Part shown: piece by piece, positions 55,482-64,000 of the stretch
Layout of the letters: each line of letters begins with the position of its first letter
How positions within the stretch are numbered: position 1 is the stretch's first letter
Assembly (NCBI RefSeq): GCF_030272615.1
Contig: NC_081410.1
Coordinates: 189,059,619-189,123,618 of the forward strand
Source of the DNA: Cryptomeria japonica
Lineage: Eukaryota; Streptophyta; Pinopsida; Cupressales; Cupressaceae
DNA length: 64,000 nt
Direction: 5' to 3'
Translations under genes and position numbers: made by a program
The notes under the pieces: generated by a model
Databases searched by the model: none
What the model was told of the DNA's origin: nothing
Seen by the model: only the letters and a program-made list of their open reading frames with translations

Positions 55482-57331
55482 ATCGAAAAACCCATCGAAA
55501 ATCACACCAAAACATGGCAACACCTTGTACATATTCATTCAAGCAGATGCAAAACCAACATTAACACAGTACTCACACAATGACCATTTATCAATCGACC
55601 ACACAATCCACATCCAACAAATCAGAAACTGTCTTTAAAAACAAGGATGCATCCTTCCTTACCAAAACAAAGACAAAAGTGACGTTTTCTTTGACAAGAA
55701 AATTATGTTAAGCTATCAAATACTTGGTTGATTCGTGAGTAATTCATTTGTTTATCTGTATCGGGATCTTTCAGCATTGTTTTGTATCGTTTGCGCATTA
55801 CTTCCGATGAAGTTCTGGGACATGTACTAATGGTGTCTACGTGGGAAGTTCACCAAGCTACGTGATCTTATGCCAAATGCAGTCATAGATCACTACGGCT
55901 TGCTGACTACAGCGTATATCTCGACCATATGAGCATGAACCATTACCAAGGATCCATATTCTTTATTCTTTATGTATATATTGTTTGTTTACAGGTACAA
56001 TGCTCATTCTTTGGTTCCTCCTCATCCAATTTGGATAAAGGTTTTATCTCTTATTACGGTATGCACTTGTCTCAGGATATGATCAGCCTAAGATCAAGGA
56101 GGACGTTCCAAGTCATGCATGAAAGGAGATAATCCTTATCTATTCTGCAAGCAATACTCAGGTCAACTTGATCCATTATATCAAGTTGCTTGTATTAACT
56201 TGCTATATAAATTCCATGTAAGAAATACTCTAGTCACCTTGAATCTTTATGTCAAGTTGCTTGTATTTTCTTACAACATTTTAAAGCTCAATGATGAAAA
56301 TAAAGCACCATGGATCGTCATTCCATCTCATTTGTATATATTGCATTTCGTTGCATTCCAACCATCCATACATTCATAATAGCTACATATCATGCATACG
56401 TAGTCATAATAATGCATACTCTATTTTACTCATCTTCTTCCATAGGACTCGGTCCTAGTCCTCCATATCTTCTATCTAACATCGAATCCCCCCTCACCCT
56501 CCCTATCTTGATCATCAACATCATCCTAATCCCTTCATCGCTTCCCATCCTCACTCATCCACAAAATTAAGCCAGTTACTCTATCTACACAGATACATCG
56601 ACTCCCACACACCTAGACTATCAACAGATACTCTGATCAAGTATCTTCGGGTCTCAACAGGTAATCGATTATGGTAATCCTAGACTACATCAGGCATTTA
56701 TCATAATGACCTAGTCTCAACGGGGTTGCCATGATTCCCCACAACCATCCATCACACGCACACACTATCAATTGATCAACCAATCAAACACAATCCAACA
56801 GACAATTACATCAATTGTCTACGTCTCAACGAGTATTTTGCTTCATATACCTTGACTTCATCGGGCAATTACATCAATTGTCTAAGTCACCATCAGGTCA
56901 CTTTGATTCACTTACTCAGACTTTATCATGTCCAAGCGACCAACTGACATCAACTGTCACGCTTTGACTTGACCGGGGCAATTCAACCGATTGCACCAGA
57001 TTGTCCAAACAATTTTGATCAATTGTATAGCATCAATCCAAACCCCACACTACATCTACTATGTATCTCTTGCATGACCTCAGGGTACTCGCTGGCTTGT
57101 TGTTTCTTCATATTCACTCCATTTTCTCCCATTCTTTCATCATTAGTTCTAATTTTTTCTATTCTACATCCCCTCCACTTTTCATTCTTTTTCGAGAGAT
57201 CGCCCGATGTTTCAAAAAAATTCAGCCCATCTCTCGAGGGGGCATACCACCCATTAAATTTACATTTTATGGGGCATTTCTTCACACCTATTTTTCTTTC
57301 TTTGAAACGATGCGATAAACTGCACCGTCTC

Positions 57332-57344
57332 AAAGAGGGGCAAA
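57332..57344 (+). promoter_or_regulatory. Tat polypurine tract, copy 2
   Basis: AAAGAGGGGCAAA immediately before the 3' LTR. Confidence 0.7.
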
Positions 57345-59148
57345 TGTAGTCACATAAATCTGTCCACTTAATTAAATAAATACTTAGTATTTATTTGATT
57401 ATTTAACCATCAATTAATAATTAATTAAATTAATATTTAATTAATTCATCTTAACCCTCTTCTCCTATTAATTAAATAAATTATTCAATTTATTTGATTT
57501 AATTCACTTAACCAAATTCAGACCATTAATTAAATAAATAAATCATATTTATTTAATTAAATCTTCTCTCACATTTAAATAAATTAATATTTATTTAAAT
57601 CCTCCAAAATCCCACCTCTCACATTTAAATAAATAAATCATTTATTTAAATCACCTTTATCCTTCACCCACTTGTATTTTCCTACAAAAGCAAGTTGCAC
57701 AATTATTTTAAATAAATAATTTATTTAAATCATCTTTATCCTCCACCCACTTGTATTTTCCTACAAAAGCAAGTTGCACAACTATTTTAAATAAATTATT
57801 TATTTAAAATCCTATTTATCCTCACCCACTTGAAACCTTTAATGGTTTCCCTTAAAGTATTCAAACTTGATGGCTTTAAAGTCTTCAAACTTGATGGCTT
57901 CCTTCTATAGTCTTCTTAAAGACTTTAATGGTTTTCCTTAAAGTCTTCAAGCCTTTAATGGTTTCCCTCAAAGTCTTCAAGCATTTTAATGCTTTATCTT
58001 CATTTTTCTCATTTAAATAAATTAATATTTATTTGAATATTTATCCAAATGCAAATTACACCATTTAATTGAAATAAATGATTTTATTTTAATTGAAAAT
58101 ACCAAAATTTCTCCCACTTGCATTTTCCTACAAAATCCACTTGTATGCCTAAACCTCTTCTAGATTCTTCTAAACCCTTCCTAATTAGCCTAATCCATCC
58201 CCTAAATATTGTCACATTCCTAAGCAAATTGGAGTCACTTCTCAAAGACTCCAAAGTCTTTGAAAAACAATTAATGCTTTGTGTGTTCAACAAATTAACC
58301 CTCAAAGTCTTGGATAACCTTTGAAAGCTTTCAACCTTCAACCACTTAATCCCCAAAGTCTCCAATAACCATTAATGGTTAATTCAACCCTCCCACATGG
58401 TTAAAACATTTGTTTTGACTCAACCTCTACCCAACCCAAGGGTCTCATCAAGCCTTTAATGCTTTGACCATGATTATCTCTTAATCATTTGCACAAAGGT
58501 TTATCCTTGCATTAACTCCTAATCCAGTGGGTAATCCTAATTTAGACTTGACCCTTACCTTCTAGATAACCATGAGGTCTTCTCAGGCCTTTAATGCCTC
58601 CAACCTCTTCTCTCAACCCAATCCTATGTTGAAACTTGTCACCATTTTATTGGTGCCAATTGTGCACATGGATCCCCAACTTTCAATCCTAACCCTTGTT
58701 AAGATTGCTCAATCTTAACCCTTCATTTCCCTATTTCTTCTATAAATAGAACCCTTCTCCTCAAGCAAAAGGAGAAGCATTTTAGAGTATTGTTGTTATA
58801 CTGGCATTAGCATAGAGCTTTTTCATAGCATCACTATCTACTCTTGCATAGTATTTGCTTATCATATTCAACCATCTTGAATCTCCATATGGCATCCATG
58901 GCTAGTGCTAAAAGCTGAGAGCTACACTCATTTGGGACTTGGAGAGGAGAGGAACAAGGGAGGAGCAACTATGAGCATCTTGATTAGCTATTTCATTTTA
59001 TGTTTATATGCTTTCTATTTCATGCTTAATATCTCTCTTGATATGCCTGTTTAGGATAATCTTTTGTTGCTAACACTAACGTTTGTTTCTTGTGCTCTTG
59101 TGTGTGTTGCCATCAAACAGATTTTCTAATCCTTTTTGCAGAGCATCA
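57345..59148 (+). repeat. 3' LTR of the complete Tat copy
   Basis: 1804 bp; TGTAGTCACATAAATC to GCAGAGCATCA. One visible difference from 43114-44917: G at 59141 against A at 44910. TATA box at 58741-58748. Directly behind it decayed Tekay gag sequence resumes. Confidence 0.9.
58741..58748 (+). promoter_or_regulatory. TATA box of the Tat 3' LTR
   Basis: TATAAATA, same position in the LTR as at 44510. It could drive transcription out of the element to the right, antisense to Tekay gag. Confidence 0.65.
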
Positions 59149-60543
59149 ATACCTATTGCCTCAATAACTGTACCCTGATGATCAGCTCGGCAGTCGTCCA
59201 CCACTGCAAACACTCTATGGGATGTACCTGCATCTCCCACTATAGGCTCTAATGCTACTGGCCTCTGACTACCTATATGGTGGGAACGTTGAGGGCACTG
59301 AGCGGCTATGTGACCAAACTGTCCACAAGAGAAGCAAACTCCCCTACCTAGTCCTCTACTACTTGACGACCCACTAGACTACTGGAAACTTCCCCGACTA
59401 GGGGTGTGAGATGCACTCTACGAAGACTGCCCTGGAGGGCCCTGTCTGCCCCTATGCCAGTTCCTGTTCTCCTTATACTGAGAGTTGCCACCCTGTTGTC
59501 CCTGGAATTGTTTTGGTCTCAACAATTGTTGCTATTGTTGCTATCCACCCTTAGTGGGTGCCTGAGGAGTCCTAAATGGTGCAGTTGACTGAGACTAATT
59601 CCCATGAGCTTTGTTCCCACTGGAAGGTGCACTCCCTATCTGTACACCTGACTGACCACCTAGTGCACGGCTAAGGTTCAACTCAACCAATCTGGCTTTT
59701 ACCATAGCTATCTCAACTGAAGCTGGCTCAAACACCCTCACTCCATTGATGCGGTTATTCAAACATCTCAAGAAGTGTTGAACAAGCATAGCCTCATCAT
59801 TACCAATCCCGACATACTATTTGAGCTCATAAAACCTATGCTCATATTGGTCTACTATCATACCATACTGATGCAAAGCGTAGTACTCATCTTTCTGAGT
59901 CTGCCTGCACTGGGGTGAGATAAATCATGCCCTAAATCTCTCTAGAAATAGCTCCCATGTTAGGGTGTTAATGCACACACCGATCTTCTCCTCCTCTAAT
60001 CTCCACCAGATCGAAGAAAAACTATCGAGACGCATGATAGAACATCTCGCCTTGGTGTTGCTACTGTATGGAAACATAGCGAAACATCAATCCAAACTAA
60101 TAAGCCAGGTCTCTACCTCGAGACCGGTACCCATACCATCAAAGAAGGGAGGGTTGAACCTCATCAAGTCCTTTATGTGACCCAAGGAAGCTGGATCTCA
60201 TTCAGTTGGGATCTCCCTCCTCTTGGGTGATCTCTCTCTCTCTCTCTCTCTCCTCTGGAACCTGTTGATGTGACTCCTCAACCTGAGCATGAATAGGTTG
60301 ATCAACCTCAGGCCTGGGGCCTAACCTGGTCAGAACCTCCTGAAACATCTATCTCAGCTCTTCCCTTTTGGGAACCTGTTCTCCTGCATGTTGTGAATCC
60401 TGATGAACAGACTATTCCAGCTCAACACTCACATGAGTGGGTGGTGGTGAAGAACTATGATAGTCAAAACCATGGCCCTGTCCTCCACCTCTACCTCTAT
60501 TGCGACCACCCGTATGACCACCTCCCCTAGCTTTCCTAGCCAT
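59149..60543 (-). pseudogene. Tekay-like gag with intact zinc knuckle
   Basis: The start ATG is at 60541-60543: MARKARGGGHTGGRNRGRGG, a basic Gly/Arg-rich N-terminus. A (TC)n microsatellite (60231-60252) encodes an Arg-Glu run. The capsid region is broken by stops; 59789-59595 keeps FLRCLNNRINGVRVFEPASV. The zinc knuckle VCFSCGQFGHIAAQCP (59339-59294) is a perfect C-x2-C-x4-H-x4-C. The text ends DCRADHQGTVIEAIGI at the Tat border, where the protease should begin. Its continuation is on the far side at 36692. Confidence 0.75.
60231..60252. repeat. (TC)n microsatellite
   Basis: Eleven TC units inside the Tekay-like gag, coding for alternating Glu and Arg on the minus strand. Confidence 0.85.
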
Positions 60544-60678
60544 GACCTAGCACTGTAAAAAAGAAAATGGTTCAGATCTATGGCAAGGATAAAACAAGGG
60601 AAACACAAACATTAAGACCTAAGAAAAAAGGTCAAGTTGAATGGGCTCACTACAAACCCAGAGTACCCAGTGTTCAAA

Positions 60679-60695
60679 CTTGGGCTCTGATACCA
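60679..60695 (-). promoter_or_regulatory. Tekay-like primer-binding site, tRNA-iMet type
   Basis: On the minus strand, two bases (TT) after the LTR end GGGGCATTACA, the sequence reads TGGTATCAGAGCCCAAG. The first 13 bases match the complement of the initiator tRNA-Met 3' end. Confidence 0.85.
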
Positions 60696-60697
60696 AA

Positions 60698-62911
60698 TGT
60701 AATGCCCCGCCTGAAACGCTAATATTTAATTTTAGTAATAAAAGCAATTTAATTTTCTTTCCTAATTCCCACCAAAGGAATAAATTAACATGCAATAAGC
60801 AAAAACCATTTTTTTCTTTTCTTTTCTCATGCAAATTAATTAATTTCCTAAAAAAAAAAATTAAAGCAGTACTTTAATTCTAATTTATTCTTTTATTCAT
60901 TTATTTATTATTATTATTTAAATTGTATATATGCATGTGTGGTTCAGTGATGCAAGATATTGCAAGTACAAGTACCAGGTAGGTATGGGGTATCGTCTCC
61001 ACCTGGCTTCACAGGTCTGAGCGTTACAGTAGCCAATAAAGTTGCCATGAAAGATTTAATCCGCCCTGGTTTGCGTGCTTCGGCATTGATGAAAATTCGG
61101 TTTGTTTTAATTAATTTTGTGTGACATAAAATATATATATATATTTATATATATGGTTTTTTTAACTTGAGCATTTTATTAATTAAGTTGTATTAATATC
61201 ATGCAAATTTATTTATGTTTTAAGATAGGTATATTTAGTAATATGAATATATGTATATGATATATATTCGGTGAATATATATATTAATATACTTATATTA
61301 TATTATTTTATATATATAGTTAATTCAGAATTTGGTTATTTCCAAAAAAGCTTATATTTTTAGATTTTATATTTATTCTTGGGAATACATTAGGAGGTTA
61401 ATTTTTATGTGATTAATTTAACCTTATGGATCAAATGACAATTATGTTTTTCTTTTATCAATGAGATGTATTTCCTATTTTTCTGAAATATCTGCATTTG
61501 CAACTAATTAATGCTTTTTACTGTTTTAAAAAGATTGCTTGTTATAGAATCTTTAGAATAAAGGGTATTCTCTGGTAAAAGCATATTTCGTTGTAAATCT
61601 GATTTGAGTTATTGTCTTGTTACTAAGGTTGCTTTTACCCCTTAGTCAGGTGTTGTTGTATAACCCTATTGATGTGATTCATTGTGTGTTATGTTTCCAA
61701 ATGGTCAATCCTAGGTTAGTGAATGTGCATCCTTCACATGTGGTTTGTGAGGATTAGATATGGCTGCCAGTTTTGTCATAGAGTTCTCGTAGAGAGACCT
61801 TTCCTATTAGTGTCCTATGAGAGAGAGTGGCTTTCGAGCGGGGGCTGTGCCCAAAGTGGATGGCAGGATAACCCTTCAAAATTCAGTTAAGAAGTGATAA
61901 CCTAATAATTGATTAGGGGGTGGGTAGCTAAAATATTAATTAAGATAATGTGCCTCGCACATGGTTGAGTGCTTTTATAGGCTCTGGATGTGGTGAGAAG
62001 GCTTGGAATGGTAAACTTATCACCTTGTCTTCATGAAAGGATTGGTAGGGTCCACATGATGCTTAGATAGAGCCGGGGGTTTGGGAGAGGTTACCAGGAT
62101 AACCCAGGATGGGGGTCGGGACCTATGGAGGCCTACCTAGGGTAACCATCATAAGCCATGCAATGACACTCTCTCCTTAGAGTTACTAGTGTTTATGAGT
62201 TGAGTCACATGGATGTTTGTGGAGTCATGTAATTATGTCATATTTGTCTTATTTTGCTTGCTTGAGGGTCTTCTACTATCTCCTAGCACGATGGGGTGGT
62301 TCCATTTTGGGATCACATGGTCAGGTGGTAGTGCCACTTCCCATCGGATGTTCTGGATTGTATCTTCAGGCGAGGAAAGGCTTTGTTGGTGTTTCTTGGT
62401 TCGTGGTTCATGTACCAGCTCATGTTCGTGATCATTGTTCAATGGAGACCTTGTGGTCATTGTATCAAACAATTATGTAACCTTGACATTGTAACTTTGT
62501 AATCTGTGGTATTATTGGAAATCATGTATTTATGGATTTTGTAATATTATATCAGTGGAATGTATGTTAATTCAGTTGCTTTAATCTTTTGTATAAATGA
62601 TCTATGAAAAAATAAATGCATTGGGATACTTAGATTCTTTCATTATGGGATATAGATGTATGAGTATGTTTAAAATTTAAGAATTTAATTTTTCCAAATT
62701 AGATGGACAATTGGATTAACCATGGTGTTAATATAGTCTACAAATTAATCTTCATTGGTAACCCTTAGGAAATCATGTGTTAGACTTCCACTATGTTATT
62801 AAACATGCAATTATTATAATTAATGCACTTAATTTTTATTTTTTTAAATATTTCACCCTTTAGTTGCCTAGTTGTGTTGTTTTCCTTTAGGGTTTCTGGC
62901 GGGGCATTACA
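60698..62911 (-). repeat. 5' LTR of the Tekay-like element
   Basis: 2214 bp with outer ends TGTAATGCCCCGCC and its exact inverse GGCGGGGCATTACA. A segment at about 60925-61025 (ATATGCATGTGTGGTTC, GTACAAGTACCAGGTAGG, CTCCACCTGGCTTCACAGG) is shared with the left LTR region near 32345-32450 in the same orientation and at a similar distance from the LTR end. The rest shows no similarity I could find. Short plus-strand frames at 62213-62480 look random. Confidence 0.65.
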
Positions 62912-62916
62912 CAATG
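62912..62916. repeat. Target duplication CAATG, right copy
   Basis: Directly follows the CA end of the Tekay-like element; matches 31999-32003. Confidence 0.85.
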
Positions 62917-63035
62917 CATATCTAATAGCAGGATCATAAATATCATGGTATTCATCAGTGAAACCTGGTGTTTTAACCAGTTCGGTTAGGTACCTTTTTT
63001 TTCACTTGGCTTCCTGTTGAACTACTGCTTCCCAT
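62912..63035 (-). pseudogene. First exon-like piece of the unknown G-patch gene
   Basis: Directly right of the insertion the minus strand reads, from an ATG at 63035, MGSSSSTGSQVKK, then a run of eight A (63000 region) where one base too many shifts the phase. The text goes on as YLTELVKTPGFTDEYHDIYD and PAIRYAL. The last codons run across the CAATG duplication straight into LSNKATDLSGEK at 32003. This fixes the gene's N-terminus and shows that the 30.9-kb insertion is precise. Confidence 0.65.
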
Positions 63036-63460
63036 TTTCCCCGTCGTTGTTATTGTTAATAATTCAAAATAATGCTAGATACAAACCTGAAAATGTTAAC
63101 CCTCAAATTGGACCACGAGATTAAAAAAATTAAAAAAGGCGGGATGTGTTCTAGATTTTACCCAAAATTTCTATTTCACTAGATTGGTGCAGACAGTCTC
63201 TGTTGCAACTTGCATTCCTCAATCTAGTAGTTGTTTCAGAATCTCCCTTGAATTACCGGATTGTCCATGAAATGAAATACGATTATGATTTATGAGTCAC
63301 TTATTTTGAAAACTATGAAAAGTAAAAAATTAATACGTAGGGCAAAATATCTAGAATCATGTTGTAATTTTATTAATTATTATCAATATCTATTCGTCAC
63401 CGAAGGACAAAAAGTTCATTACTTCACCTTCAGTCTAAATTTTGAGGACATTAAATGTAA
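63036..63460. other. Upstream region of the unknown gene, nothing recognised
   Basis: AT-rich sequence without a frame of interest. It would contain the leader or promoter of the minus-strand gene if that was ever a transcribed host gene. I see no clear TATA box. Confidence 0.35.
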
Positions 63461-64000
63461 AACATTGAATTCTAGGTGAAGTTCTCACAATTGTGTTCAC
63501 TTTCCACATTCGGGCCGAAATCCACCCTAAGTCGTTGATCTTTGCTCATCCAACGGACGATGGTACCTATTGTCAGATGTCGTGGGTCCCATGACTTCTA
63601 CCATTTTTCGAGCATGTCACCACACTTGAGTCACTTTTCGAGACTGTTTTTAAAGTTTGTTTAATCATTTTAAACTTCCGCCCGAAAAAGAGATTTATAG
63701 AATAAATTATATTTAATTAAATTTAAAATGTTCAATTTTGGGTGAAGTTCTCACAAATGTGTTCACTTCCCACATTTGGGCCAAAATCCACCCTAAGTCG
63801 TTGATATTTTCTCATCCAATGGATGATGGTACCTATTGTCAAATGTCGTGGGCCCCATGACTTCTGCCATTTTTTGGGCACGTCACCACACTCAAGTCAC
63901 TTTTCGTGACTCGGGACTATTTTTTAAGTCTATTTAATCATTTTAAACTTTCGCCTGAAAAAGAGCTTTATAGACTTAATTATATTTAATTAAATTTAAA
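63461..64000. repeat. 266-bp tandem repeat, two copies, open at the window edge
   Basis: Copy 1 (63461-63726) and copy 2 (63727 to about 63992) align with scattered substitutions. Landmarks are GGTGAAGTTCTCACAA (63475 and 63741), CCACCCTAAGTCGTTGAT and the closing ATATTTAATTAAATTTAAA. The last bases of the window look like the start of a third unit. Confidence 0.85.

Larger units (their letters stand above)
54917..57344 (+). other. Tat 3' non-coding region, copy 2
   Basis: Matches 40686-43113 throughout as far as I compared. Includes the 30-bp array at 55323-55481 and the polypurine tract AAAGAGGGGCAAA at 57332-57344. Confidence 0.7.
43114..59148 (+). mobile_element. Tat-lineage Gypsy, complete copy 2
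   Basis: 5' LTR 43114-44917, primer site from 44920, leader to 47634, gag 47635-49659, pol 49678-54916, 3' region, polypurine tract 57332-57344, 3' LTR 57345-59148. The LTRs differ by one base that I could find in 1804. The extra archaeal-type RNase H before integrase is the mark of the Tat lineage. Pol carries one nonsense codon and one frameshift, so this copy is defective although young. Confidence 0.9.
32004..62911 (-). mobile_element. Tekay/Del-like Gypsy chromovirus holding the Tat array
   Basis: Outer element of the nest, minus strand: 5' LTR 60698-62911, primer site 60679-60695, gag 59149-60543, pol 33640-36692, polypurine tract 33625-33635, left LTR region 32004-33624. Gag and pol are separated by the Tat array (36693-59148). 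A perfect CAATG duplication flanks the whole, and the host reading frame continues across it. Pol contains many stops, so this insertion is old. The two LTR regions are poorly alike, discussed under their own entries. Confidence 0.8.

Noticed and set aside
62213-62480. Overlapping 60-90 residue frames on both strands
   Set aside because: They lie within the Tekay-like LTR, on overlapping phases, with no family-like content.

Overview
This window is nuclear DNA of a plant, most likely a gymnosperm (conifer). The evidence is AT-rich sequence packed with nested LTR retrotransposons (Tat-type Gypsy with a second RNase H, two chromovirus-type Gypsy elements, Copia-type LTRs), two plant-type LINEs that end in an RNase H domain, and a hAT transposase relic. 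The conifer assignment is an inference from the look of the repeats. I see no intact single-copy host gene, tRNA, rRNA or CRISPR array.

Layout. 1-2992: 3' part of LINE A (plus strand), with an unidentified ORF between its RNase H and its 3' tail. 3089-4281: a Copia-type solo LTR between two mirror-image tetranucleotide microsatellites. About 4900-7516: 3' part of LINE B, its RNase H split by a solo LTR (6256-7188). 7517-15233: a decayed, structurally complete Gypsy chromovirus on the minus strand (LTR, tRNA-iMet PBS, gag, protease, RT, RNase H, integrase, chromodomain-like end, LTR). 16080-19290: a decayed minus-strand ORF of unknown family, preceded by an array of five hairpins (19660-19917). 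20748-25000: a hAT transposase relic split by a Copia-type LTR (22381-23930). 27245-32003 plus 62912-63035: a decayed minus-strand gene of unknown family with a G-patch and a coiled coil, its last exon-like block copied three times.

That gene is split by a 30.9-kb nested insertion (32004-62911). The outer element is a Tekay/Del-like chromovirus on the minus strand, bounded by a perfect 5-bp target duplication (CAATG). Joining the flanks restores the host reading frame across the insertion point. Its left LTR region is a near-perfect inverted repeat with arms of about 785 bp. Inside it lies a young Tat-lineage Gypsy array on the plus strand: a 5'-truncated copy (36693-44917) and a complete copy (43114-59148) share the middle LTR. 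The two copies are about 8.2 kb long and offset by 14,231 bp. By eye I found only four differences, all transitions in CG or CHG contexts.

How the parts relate. The order of events reads: unknown gene, then Tekay insertion, then Tat insertion, then tandem expansion and a deletion that removed the Tat left end and most of the Tekay protease. The Tat copies look recent, but their pol is broken by stops and a shared frameshift. The right edge (63461-64000) enters a 266-bp tandem repeat. The RNase H, protease and integrase calls rest on motifs read directly from the sequence; lineage names rest on established family knowledge.
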